Translations under genes and position numbers: made by a program | Source: Anisus vortex | Lineage: Eukaryota; Mollusca; Gastropoda; Planorbidae | Direction of reading: 5' to 3' | Length of the DNA stretch: 64,000 bases | Assembly (NCBI GenBank): GCA_949126835.1 | Contig: OX421497.1 | Coordinates: forward strand, 2,596,271-2,660,270 | The notes under the pieces: generated by a model | What the model saw: the letters and a program-made list of their open reading frames with translations, nothing else | Database searches by the model: none | What the model was told of the DNA's origin: nothing | Shown here: piece after piece, positions 34,446 through 47,300 of the stretch | How the letters are laid out: each line of letters starts with the position of its first letter | How positions within the stretch are numbered: position 1 is the stretch's first letter

Positions 34446-36195
34446 CAACACAGAGGAACAGGGCTAACATTCTGTACAGAGGAACAGGGCTAACATTCTG
34501 TACAGAGGTACAGGGCTAACATTCTGTACACAGAGGAACAGGGCTAACATTCTGTACACAGAGGTACAGGGCTAACATTCTGTACACAGAGGAACAGGGC
34601 TAACATTCTGTACACAGAGGTACAGGGCTAACATTCTGTACAGAGGTACAGGGCTAACATTCTGTACACAGAGGTACAGGGCTAACATTCTGTACAGAGG
34701 TACAGGGCTAACATTCTGTACACAGAGGAACAGGGCTAACATTCTGTACAGAGGTACAGGGCTAACATTCTGTACAGAGGTACAGGGCTAACATTCTGTA
34801 CACAGAGGTACAGGGCTAACATTCTGTACACAGAGGAACAGGGCTAACATTCTGTACACAGAGGTACAGGGCTAACATTCTGTACAGAGGTACAGGGCTA
34901 ACATTCTGTACACAGAGGAACAGGGCTAACATTCTGTACAGAGGTACAAGGCTAACATTCTGTACAGAGGTACAAGGCTAACATTCTGTACAGAGGTACA
35001 GGGCTAACATTCTGTACACAGAGGAACAGGGCTAACATTCTGTACACAGAGGTACAGGGCTAACATTCTGTACACAGAGGAACAGGGCTAACATTCTGTA
35101 CACAGAGGTACAGGGCTAACATTCTGTACAGAGGTACAGGGCTAACATTCTGTACAGAGGTACAGGGCTAACATTCTGTACAGAGGTACAAGGCTAACAT
35201 TCTGTACAGAGGTACAGGGCTAACATTCTGTACACAGAGGAACAGGGCTAACATTCTGTACACAGAGGTACAGGGCTAACATTCTGTACACAGAGGAACA
35301 GGGCTAACATTCTGTACACAGAGGTACAGGGCTAACATTCTGTACAGAGGTACATGGCTAACATTCTGTACACAGAGGTACAGGGCTAACATTCTGTACA
35401 GAGGTACAGGGCTAACATTCTGTACACAGAGGAACAGGGCTAACATTCTGTACAGAGGTACAGGGCTAACATTCTGTACAGAGGTACAGGGCTAACATTC
35501 TGTACACAGAGGTACAGGGCTAACATTCTGTACACAGAGGAACAGGGCTAACATTCTTTACACAGTGGTACAGGGCTAACATTCTGTACAGAGGTACAGG
35601 GCTAACATTCTGTACACAGAGGAACAGGGCTAACATTCTGTACAGAGGTACAAGGCTAACATTCTGTACAGAGGTACAAGGCTAACATTCTGTACAGAGG
35701 TACAGGGCTAACATTCTGTACACAGAGGAACAGGGCTAACATTCTGTACACAGAGGTACAGGGGTAACATTCTGTACACAGAGGAACAGGGCTAACATTC
35801 TGTACACAGAGGTACAGGGCTAACATTCTGTACAGAGGTACAGGGCTAACATTCTGTACAGAGGTACAGGGCTAACATTCTGTACAGAGGTACAAGGCTA
35901 ACATTCTGTACAGAGGTACAGGGCTAACATTCTGTACACAGAGGAACAGGGCTAACATTCTGTACACAGAGGTACAGGGCTAACATTCTGTACACAGAGG
36001 AACAGGGCTAACATTCTGTACACAGAGGTACAGGGCTAACATTCTGTACAGAGGTACAGGGCTAACATTCTGTACACAGAGGAACAGGGCTAACATTCTG
36101 TACAGAGGTACAGGGCTAACATTCTGTACACAGAGGTACAGGGCTAACATTTTGTACACAGAGGAAAAGGGCTAAAAATCTGTACACAGAGCAAC
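34446..36195. repeat. 26/28-bp minisatellite, about 65 copies
   Basis: The unit GGTACAGGGCTAACATTCTG is followed by TACAGA (26 bp) or TACACAGA (28 bp). Most units with GGAACAGG follow the 28-bp form. The pattern of rare TACAAGG variants repeats with a 704-bp offset (34944/35648 and 35186/35890). Confidence 0.97.
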
Positions 36196-36484
36196 ATTCT
36201 GAATACATAGACAAAAAATCAAAAAGCCTACACAATATATAAATAGTACATGGGAGTTTTAGAATAATACAAATGTAAAAATCAGTTGTTTGTTTTTTAA
36301 ATCAATAAAATGTAATGCCCCAATGATTATATAGATAGTTTATTAAACAATTCAAATTTGTAATATAAACAAAAACAATTTGAAAACCTTTAACAATATA
36401 AATTCATACCAGAAGACATTAGTGGAGAGTGTACAGGAAGTTAAACCATTTTTATAAACTAACATGCTGGACTTTCATCATGTG

Positions 36485-36800
36485 ATAATTCATCATCATC
36501 ATCAAACCCTTTACAGTTGTGGTCGCTGGGGAGGGGGGAGAACAAGTGGACACCATTTTTTGCGGCTGTCAATAGTTCAGTCATTTGCAGCTTTGTCCAA
36601 TCTTTTATATTGTCAAAACCAGCATTTCCGCTGACTGCCCCCTCGACGACAACCTTCTACAGTACATTGGCGGATGTTTTTTTGACAGGTTATTATGCCG
36701 CCAACTGATGACCGAACCATGTCAGCTTGCGCCGCTTGATTGCTGCCATGATGGTTTTCTTGAGGGCCACAATGGAGGATATTCTGTCTCAAACATGTGA
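36485..36800 (-). pseudogene. LINE 3' end remnant
   Basis: Similar to 58950-59215 and, inverted, to 48640-48890 (TTTGCAGCTTTGTCCAATCT, CCAGCATTTCCGCTGAC). The better-preserved copy codes for RQRKCWLNNIKDWTKLQ, the usual C-terminal tail of molluscan LINE polymerases. Confidence 0.7.
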
Positions 36801-37561
36801 TAATTGCAATAATGTTTATGTTTTTTTTACAATTATCTATATACAGTTATGTAACAGGAAAATGTATATTTTTTTTATAAATATAGATTTCTAATTTTCA
36901 ATGCACAACATCTTTCAAGTTTAGGTTTGAATAATGGAGAGAAAAAAAAGTTACAAACTAATGTAATCATGTAAAACATCTAAAATTCAAGACTTTGTCT
37001 TTTTTATTTCTAAGTGACTCAGTCCACATTTTATTGTAATAGTAATTATTGTGACAACACTGACTCAACACCACTTACTTTTCAAGCACAGAAATGGTAG
37101 ATTTTCTCCGTTTTCTTTAACAGAAAAAAAGCATTTTAAAACTTGTCATTTTTTTTTTTTTTCAAAATCGCTTCAGTCCACGACAATCAGTCATCGCTAA
37201 CTATCTTGGTCTCTTTGGGGAAAACCAATGAAAATGGTGGTTGTGATATTCCAGTCCAAAGATACAGAGTGAAACAGGCACACAAAAAAAAAGAAAAAAA
37301 CAATTGTTTGGAAATTGTCCGAAAGCAGGAAATATTATAAAACATCCGAGAAAAACTTAGAATTAAATATTTTGAAAGTTTACTATAGATATTGTTGTTG
37401 TTTTTTTTAAACGAGGATTAGATATCTACAAATCTAGAAACTATCAAATTGAAAATAACATTTCATTTTCAAGAAAGCAAAAAGAACTTGTTGAATGAGT
37501 GGACTAAATGATTATTTTTTTTCTTTTCAGAAAAACTTTCCCTTTAAGGAACAACACAAAA
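36801..37561. other. AT-rich region downstream of SHPRH, possible 3' UTR
   Basis: AATAAA on the minus strand near 36998 and 37030 could be SHPRH polyadenylation signals, about 1 kb past the stop. Untested. Confidence 0.3.
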
Positions 37562-37782
37562 TTGATAGTGGGGACAATGGATTCCATACAACAAAAAATG
37601 GATAGTGGGGACAATGGATTCCATACAACAAAAAATGGATAGTGGGGAAAATGGATTCCATACAACAAAAATGGATAGTGGGGAAAATGGATTCCATACA
37701 ACAAAAATGGATAGTGGGGAAAATGGATTCCATACAACAAAAATGGATAGTGGGGAAAATGGATTCCATACAACAAAAATCC
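37562..37782. repeat. 36/37-bp minisatellite, about 6 copies, downstream of SHPRH
   Basis: The unit is TGGATAGTGGGGAAAATGGA followed by TTCCATACAACAAAAA. It lies 260 bp past the SHPRH stop codon and could fall in its 3' UTR. Minus-strand AATAAA signals occur near 36998 and 37030. Confidence 0.92.
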
Positions 37783-38041
37783 AATTTAAAAAAAAAAAAA
37801 ACATTTGTCTGTACAAATGCCATTATGAAGTGATGAATGCCAATGATACATCATCAAGTTGTTTTAATAGTTGCCAGACGACAAAAGTGAAATTTTATGT
37901 TACTGTACATCTATTGTTGAAACAGATATTTTATAAATTGTCTGAAGCTTGGTGACCCTGCCATGGATTTCATGCCTTGGATATAATGGCTTCAACGCTG
38001 CAACATTGAAATACTTGATCACATGTCTGCTCCACCTCAAG

Positions 38042-38360
38042 CTAATGCTGCACTGTGCTGCTCTCCACAACAACACCTGAGCTGTCAGCTTCCTCTAGGC
38101 CAGGCACACCCTGGCCATCCATGGATCCCTGAATGGACAGCCCGGCGCTTGCGTCCGTCTGGCCGTTCCCAGCCTCTGTGCCCTCGTCGTCCTCATCCTC
38201 AGGGCTCGGCTGCTGCAGCAGTGAGGTGATGTGCCCCACCGTCAGCTCTATGTCGTCACCTCCACTAGCGTCAGAGCTGGATTCTCTTAACGACTTCACC
38301 ATGTGGAAAATTTTTTCTTCTATTGTCCCTCGCACAAGAAATCTGTGTATCTTTGTTTGT
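38042..38360 (-). CDS. SHPRH: SHPRH last exon 26 with stop codon
   Basis: 319 bp, phase 2, residues 1084-1189 then TAG. QTKIHRFLVRGTIEEKI is the helicase C-terminal motif. It is followed by an acidic, serine-rich tail with EDEDDEGTE. Its 3' splice acceptor is the first of seven tandem copies of the same boundary (38338-38607), so an in-frame alternative acceptor exists 36 nt upstream. Confidence 0.92.
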
Positions 38361-41300
38361 CTGAAAAAAACAAGTAATAAATCTATGTATCTTTGTCTGA
38401 AAAAACAAGTAATAGATCTATGTATCTTTGTTAGTATAAAAAAAAACAAGTAACAAATCTATGTATCTTTGTCTGAAAAAACAAGTAATAAATCTATGTA
38501 TCTTTGTTTGACTGAAAAAACAAGTAATAAATCTATGTATCTTTGTTAGTCTGAAAAAACAAGTAATAAATCTATGTATCTTTGTTTGACTGAAAAAACA
38601 AGTAATAAATTTTAGGAACTCTTTTGTGCCACTATCAGTGAGAATCTTTAAAAAGAATCATCAGTCAGCCAGAAAATACAATAGCTCAAAAGCTGACTCT
38701 TAAATGAAACTTTTTCTTGTATGATAAATGGTATTTTAGTGTGTACGAAGGTCTATTGTGATTGAGTACAAATGGTTCTTTAATTGTTTTCAAGTATCGG
38801 TATACTGAAAGATGGAATTTATGTAATCAAGTCAAATTTCCATTTTTTTGGATCAATAAAGTAATCTTATCTTATTTCAGCATAACAGAAAATGTTTTAT
38901 AATCATTATAGATCTTTACTTCAATTGTTAACTGAAGGGCTTAAATTTCATTCATTAGTTGCTTTGCCAATAATCCTGGATTCAAATTTCCTCCCTTTGA
39001 TTTACACTGACCTCAAAATCTTCTTTTATTCTGATGTTCGACATTGGTTACATCATTTACACCACTTCAGTAAGTGTAAGTCAAATTTCTATTTTTACAA
39101 ACTCTCTCTTTTTTTTTTGTTATATTAATTTTTCATTAATAAAAATACCAAAACATAAAATGTTAACAATGGCCATCAATATTCTGAAGAAAAAAAATAA
39201 ATAATGACCTAGACCAGGGGTCGGCAACCTTTTGATAATACTGTGCCAAAGTAGCATTTCTAAGTCATTCAGTGTGCCATCTGTCAAAACGTCATACTGC
39301 TCTTTTCTTCTAGAAGAGACTTGAATTGCCCTTTCGGTGATCTCATGAGTGCCCTTGAAAAATGCTCTGCATACCAATTGTGGCCCACGTGCCATAAGTT
39401 GCAAACCCCAGACCTAGACTTTGCCAACTGACCTGGTTTGACCTATCCTATATATCCTGGATATGGCCTGCGCCTCCTCTTCTAGATTCAGCTCAGGCTC
39501 CACCAGAAGGATGTGGTTGGCCTCGACAAGGTTAAGGCCATTGGCCCCAGAGTGCAGGGGCAGGAGTAGCACTTGAATGGAGTCCTCGGTCTTGAAGGCA
39601 GAGAGATTTTTCTGAAAATGTCAAACGACGCAAGATGTCACCATGACTATACGACTTGATTGGGCTGGTTTAATGTTTGTTAAAATGTCTCCTGTCCAGG
39701 AAAATGTACTATTAAATACATCTTTACCTCTAACTAATAAACAAGAGCTTGCAGGGATTGTTAAACTGGGCTTACTGGAAAAAAGTTTCTAACAGAATGA
39801 CTTATACCCAAAAAAATAAGATATTTCTTTATACAGTATTTTGAACAAAGAAGGAATTCTGTTGCCTCTGCTATCCCATCATATTGAATGGTCACCTAAA
39901 CTGGTGAACTCAGCTTGAGTAGGTTTAGGTCCCACTTTTAATTTGTGGTGTCAAAACTGCAGGGAAGCAGAAGGGACTGACAACCGTAAGTGCCAAACCT
40001 ATATGGTGATACATCAGTGTTGTGTGATACAGCCAAATTCATTCTCCGAGCCCTGAGAGGGTAATCTCTGCTCACATTCTCCTGAAAAGAGGTGGGATTC
40101 AAATGTGGTGAGCTCAGTTTCACAGTCCCAAATATTTCAGAAACTCTAATTCCCTACAGCTTTAATTTTGCAAAAGTAAATAAAGAGTGACCAACATATA
40201 ACAAAAATCTGCAATGATTACGGGCAGATGCACTAATTTATTGTCTGGAGATGTGAAGTGTGGAACTTAAGTTGGGATCCACAGAGAATTGTTCCAGTCT
40301 GCTATTTTTTAATTCTACCAATCAGAGAGCTGGCCATGAGTCTTCAACAACTTTTTTCCATCCCCAACTCACAATTCTACTCCGGTCAAGCACCAGTAAA
40401 GTACCTATCAGACCAAATTGCTCCATAGAGCCGGTGTAGCAGCGTTCACCAGTTTCCGTGCCATGTCATACTAAGGGATTGTGTGCCCGGCACACTGCCC
40501 AGCCACCTTTACTTTATCCCAACTAATGTTAGGTACCCATCAGAGTTGGGTAGACTCAGGAACACCCTCTAATTCTGGAAACAAAACCTAGTCCTCAACA
40601 GGATTTGAAACCCAAAAACTTCAGTATGGAAGCCGAAGACGGCTCTGCCACCGTGTCTCATTCAAGCTCAAGTTTTAGAATGTCTACGCACTGACCTGAA
40701 AGTAGTTAAGGTCATGCAGACTTTTATACAAGATTTTATTTTCTGTCAGGCCAGCAGCCAGGATGTCCAACACACTCACCCACTGAAAGAAAATGAACAT
40801 TTCACAAGCTTTAATGACCATATCCAAATTCTTATTCTAAAATAATTTTAAAATTCCTAGACATTTCCTAAACTTTTCTTAATCATTTCCCAAATACAAA
40901 AAAATTCCCCAAGTCAATTTTCAACAGCATGTGTAAAAATTTATTTACTGTCACTGTATATATAGGTAGTCAAATAAAATAAATGTTTTTTTTAAGTACT
41001 TATTTAAGATTATTAAAAAAAACATGATGGGAGTTTTATTAATGACTACTCATTTTTTTATACACAAATTTTGTTTTGTTCATTATAGTGAAATTCACAA
41101 ACTTTCCCAAAATTTGGTCAGTTTTCCCAAGCTTTCATAAAACTGAAAAATCAAGTTAGTTTTTCCTAAAATTTCCCAATCTTTGTGAACTCTGCACAAT
41201 CTTTGACACTTATAACTAACTTGTACATTGAAATATAAATTCTACAGCATATAAATGCATTTAACTTTCTAAATAGCCGCGACAAAACCAGTGATGGCAA

Positions 41301-44300
41301 CTTGAGCTGCTATTTTTTTTATTTGTCTCAACCATTCTGCATGTACAATTTGACGTTCATTAATTAGTCTATTCATGATTGATTTGCATTTTAAACTTTC
41401 TAATTTATTATTTATTTAGCCTATTTTAAAATTCAGTGGTGTAAATTTGTTTTATAAATGGAATCTCACTCTAAAATAATTTAAAATTCCTAAAACTTCA
41501 CAAAAAAATTAACATACAGACATATATTGAAGAAATATTTCATTGTTAGCCGTTAGCATAATATGTAGATAGTCAAAATAAATTTTTTATTTGTGGGTCA
41601 TTTTTCAGTACTCATAGAACTTATATGAAAATAAAAATATTCGTCAGAAAATAAAATGATTGAAAAAAATATTGATTTCTTTTCTTTTTAATTAAGCTTT
41701 TTCCACTGTTGCAAATTGCAAAAATATTTACAATTTTAAGCTTGACTTAGACATACATGGATTTGAGTTTGTAATTAATTTAAAACTTTTGACATTAGGC
41801 CCATTTTGAATCTAATCGTACCATTGATTGTTGTTTCGCTTAATAATATATAAAAAATAGTGCTGGTGTGGGTAACCCTAGTAACAATCTATAAAAAAAA
41901 CTCTGGGCACGAACGGTCGCTCTGAACAACTCATAATGTGTGGAGTATACTCATTCACTTACCACAGAGAAAACCAGAGATTTAGCTTTGGGATCCTCCT
42001 CTCTGATCTTGATGAGACACTCCAGGATAGCTTGAACTTTGGTGGAATGGCTTCCCTGAGTTGGGGTCAAGCACATCAAAGTATCCATCAATCAGAAATG
42101 TATAGCAACATGCCATGTTAAAAATAGCATTAAAAAAATAGCATATAAAAAACAGTCCAAAATATTGATTACAAAAATTACACATTTGCATTAATGATAA
42201 TATGGAACCCCCAGGGGAAGAGAAAAGTTGGGCAGACCCGAGCAGACCTGGAGGAGGTCGGCAAAGACAGTTGGCCTCACATGGACACAACTGAAGGGAG
42301 CCGCCCGAGACCGATAGAGAAGTGTAGCTGCGGCCCTATGCTCCTATGGGGATATACAGAATTAAGTCAAGTAAGTCATTATTAATAATAATAATTCTAT
42401 TTGTATAGTGATCCCAACAAACATAATGTAAACTCAGAGCGCATTTAACATTGAGCAACAAGCAAGCAAGAACACGGATATAATTCTCTAGGCTAAAAAG
42501 GATAATTGTAAAATCAAATCCCAATAAATAATCTCAAAACTTTACAAACATAGGACAAATAAAAAATATGTAGCATTAACCGACTTAATAAAAACGTACT
42601 ACAGAAGGGATCTAAAAAGAAATGTTAAATGAAGGTAAATATTAAATAATATGTTATCAGGTTCTTTTTAAAAGTGACAATAGAACTTTTAAATGATAAA
42701 GTTAAGACTATAACTGAAACAAGATAACCAAAAGCATGTACAAATATAATTCAAACATACAAACATTTAAAGTTCCTTTGTCCTTACCGTGACATTCACT
42801 TTTCCAGCCTTTCTGGTTGTGACGTAGGAAATGTCCCTCACAGGCGTCAAGTGGCGGCACAGCGGGCATTTCAGCCTGCGGTCCACCAGGTTCCCCCCGA
42901 TGAAGTTGCGGTCCATCAGCGCCCTGATACACCGAAGGCAGAAGCAGTGACCACACAGGAGTACACTCCACTGGGGAAGTTTATTTTATATTCGAAAACC
43001 TTTTTTGAATAATCCACAAAAACATTGACGTACACATTCATAAGTTTAAATTGTAATGCATGACCTTTTGTGTACAAAATTGAATAAAACAGACATACAG
43101 AAAAGAATTTGTCCATTTGAGTGTTTCTAGCTGCCTCTGTAAAAATTTTTTGACTTTAGGAAACTATTCATATTACTTCACAAGTTAGACTTACATCAAC
43201 ACCCAGTCCACACTGACAAACTGGACAGGAATCTGGATTACAGCCTTCACCATTCTGGTTCTACATTTTGAGACAAAAAAATGTTTCTTCTTTTAATTAC
43301 ATTTAAAAAAAAAAATATTTAGAGCAGGGGTCGGCACCTAAGACATGCGTCTCTTCTACAAGAAATTATCAAGATGACTTTGTAGGCCGTTGGCAAGCTA
43401 AATGAATTAGAAATTCTATTTTGGCACACTATTATCAAAAGTTGCCAACCCCTGCTTTAGAGCATTAAAAAAGTGATACACTTGCAGTATTCATTCATAC
43501 TTCAGACAAAAAGCTTTAAGCAGAAAGATATTAGATATCGAACACTGTGGTTGGATGTGGGGTCTGATGGCCAAGTGGCAGTGTCTTAGGCTAGAGCGTC
43601 AAAGGTCCTAGATTCTAATCCTGGTAAAAAAAAAAAAGATTTTTTCCCGGGTATGGAGGGTGTCCTTGAATCTACCCAGCTCTGATGGGTACTTGACATT
43701 AGTTGGGGTAAAGTAAAGGCGGCTAGGCCATGTGTTGGCCACACAAGCCCCTAGTATTCCATGGCCTAGTGAGCACTGCCTCTTCGGATCTATAGATCAA
43801 TTTGGGCAGACGGGAAAACTTTACTTTTTTTTTAATACTTTGGATTGATGTGAAATGGAACAACAACAAAAAAAAAATCCCAATTCACTGATGATGATAT
43901 TACCAAGAATAATAAACTTTTTGTTTCTTAATCAAGAATAATTTCTCCATAAGGATGGAAAAGTTATGTCCCAATAACAACAAACAAACAATGTATGGTG
44001 TAAGATTTCAAGCTTCTAGCATGGGCTTTATAGACCTCTCCTAAATTAAGCCCTAATCCAAAAATTAGCCTGGTTAAAATAGACAGATACATTTAGGACA
44101 TAAAAATAGATGTGAAGTCTCTTTCTTAGCAAAAATAAACTTTACACAATGGTCCTATTATTTTATTTACGATTTCTCACCTTTTTGGCCAAGTTTATAA
44201 GATAAATTAACTGCCCCTGTTTCTTCTTCAGCTCTTCTCTGCCTACAATTTCATCAGAAGACAATTTTAGCTCATGAGTCAAAATCTGGAAGCAAAAATA

Positions 44301-47300
44301 CATCTTTGTTATGTATAACAACCAAGAGTTGATTTTATTTATACAGTGCTTGTGTTTTTATTACCTTGTGGCAGATGCAAACTAACAACTCAATAATCTA
44401 TGCTACTCACATCCTTTTCCTCAATCACGTTCAGTATCTTGGTGGCCGACTCCGGCTCCAGGTTCCTCCGCAGCCGCAGCCTCTCCGTGGCCATCTCGCA
44501 TTCGTCGGTGGCTGAGATCATCTCCCTGTAGCTCATCCACACTGAGCGCAGACACTGTTGTAAGAACAACAACCAGGTTTTTGTAACAGATTTAGGTAAC
44601 GACCAGGTTTGTCACATCAATGCAGAACAGGAAAAATAAATTTAAAAAATTATTTTTATTTTTCCTTTCAACAACTACCTAATATTTTTTGGAAAATATA
44701 GATACAACTACAAAGCGTTTAATACTTATATGCTAAAATCTAAGTTGCAAAAAAATTTTTATTAATAAAAAACACATTTATTTTAATTCAGTAATTACCA
44801 AATTATTTTAAAAAAAAAATAAAAAAAAAAAAAAATTTTACTTGTTTAATATTTATCTGATAATTCAATAAAATATTTCTTTACTTTAATACTAAATGCA
44901 TACAAACTTTCAAAATATCACAGAAAAAACACAAAATTATCTTTTTGTTTCTGTATTTTATAGAAGTATTATTAATTTATTAATACAAAGTATTTCTCTG
45001 TAGTGCTATGTTCAACTTTTAATAATCGTAAATCCTTACCTTAAACTCTTTCTTTAAAGTGTCCAAATATTTAAACTGTAAATTTGCTGCCTCTAGAATG
45101 TCATGGTCTGTCTCTATAGAAGGAATAAAAGATATATTTATAATGAAATTGGTTAAATAAAATTACTATTTGAACAAATAGATCCTTTTCACAGTATTGT
45201 CTTGATTGTGATTAGGTTTTTTAAATGGTATTTGGAAATCCATTTATCAGTTTCAAAAGTGATACCCAGTGTTGAATGCGATTATCGGTTTTGATAGAAG
45301 GTAATCTATTACATGTGATAGGCTACCATCCTTTTTTTTTCTGAAGGAAATATTTTTAAATAACCATTGTAATTCTGTCTCTTTTATCCCTGTAGGCGTT
45401 TTACACATGAGCCACAAGACTGTACAAAACAGTACAATGACAACAGTATTGACACTCTACACTGTGTTCCAGCAAATGAATTACTTAATGACCCCAATAA
45501 GGAACTACACCATCGAAAAGCAAAAAAAAAGGCTCTCACCAAAATGTAGTCTGTAGAATGCATGAATGCTCTTGAGTGCCCTCTCCACTTCACTGTCTGC
45601 CCAGGTGCCCTGCCTTTTGGTGCTGACAAGGTAGGCCATGCTGTTGTCATCTCCTGACACTGTCACGCCCCTGTGTTGGTGACAGAATAATACAGACACA
45701 CGTCAAACTCATCTAAGTTAAGTCCAAATACTCTTACGTCTTAGCAAAATTCTACTCGTGACATGACTGTTGCTACGTCTCGGTGTTTAGGGTCGTTGGT
45801 TCAATCACTAATACTTCTTATTTTCCTTATATAAATGAGACTCCAGGAACACTAAATTAATACTTTTAATACAAAATGACACAGAGCTCCACAGTTTATA
45901 AAACAAATACAATTTTTGTAAAACACAAGTAGTCATAAAATAAACAAGCCTAATCAGTCTGCTCTAACTCTCTAAACCTAAAAACTACACATCCTTCTCT
46001 CTCTTGCTACACACGCGGTCTTGACTCTCCGCCTCAGATGGACAAGGGTCATTCTGGGTTCCCCAAAAAACAGTGACCATGAGCTATCAAAGGGGAGGTA
46101 ATAATTAAACAAAAAACCAAGGGAGTTAAATAATTATTCATTACACTGTTAACTTATTGCATCAAGTATTTACTGCATTCATATTGCTTTTCAAATTGTG
46201 CTTTCTTTTTTCTCGAATAAACATTTACCGAAAATGTATACTGGTCAATCAATATATTTTCTTCCAGCTGTTCCTATTACTAAAAAGTAAAGTATTTTTT
46301 GGACCAAATTGATCACTAGTTTCTGTGGCCACTGCATACTAGTTGATTGTGTGGTCAGCACAATGCACAGCCGCCTTTACTTTACCCCAACTAAGGCCAG
46401 GTACCCATCAGAGCTGGGTAGACTCAGAGACACCCTCCAGACCTGGGAAAAAATCCTAGCCTTCACCAGGATTCAAACCCAGGACCTTGGGTACGCCAGT
46501 CAAACATGCTAACGCTCGGCCACCGCACCCCCATTTCTATTACTAAGATCAGTTAACTTTTTTTGTGTCTTATTCTGTAGTCAGTAATAGAAAAAAAAAC
46601 ACAAATGTGTAACTCTAATAGTAAATACAGTTTGACCTACTGACCTTTCAACAAAGAGAAACAGTTTGGACTCGTACTCATTAAACAATTCATCCACAGA
46701 ACAAAATGGACACCTGGGGAAGAAACAAAGAAGTTTAAAAGTCAGTGCATGTATTTTTAAAAAAAGTATTGCTGTGTGTTTTCACATAAACCTCAGCGTC
46801 AACAGTTTCAGAAAATACCCAGAACTCTCTTGTGACTTATTGATCACAGTCAAGGCTTTACATCCAAGAGTGGAGGTGTTAAAAATGGATTTCTATCTGA
46901 GGTAGGCTGTTTACCATATATCCACAACAATAACAGAAGGCAAAAGGTGATGCACGCGACCAATGTAAAAAGGATCTCTGGTTCTACCCACACATATAAT
47001 AGTCTAGCAGGAAAGTATATCAAAGACTCCACAAAGAACACAATGGCCGCTAGTCAGGGGCCAAGCCACACCTGGAATTTTTTTAAAATATTTTTTTCAA
47101 CAGTTCTTTTTAAAAATATGTATTAAATTCGCTAAAAATTATGTAAATATTCCCTCCTCTGGAAAAAGATTCTGGCTTTGCCCCTGCTGCTAGTTCTTTT
47201 TGTAAAGGCAAAGCATTAGTTACAATCTCAATATTAGCTGATGGTTTTGACTTTCGGAGCACTGGGGGAAAAAAATCACACTATGTCAACACAGCGGGTG

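Noticed and set aside
37504..37955. Frames with repeats such as YGIHFPHYPF or MDSGENGFHTTK
   Set aside because: Translation of the 36/37-bp array downstream of SHPRH, open in several frames on both strands.
46450..46533. tRNA-Leu/Ser-like gene on the minus strand
   Set aside because: It is the head of SINE family 1, repeated about nine times in the window with a shared non-tRNA body.
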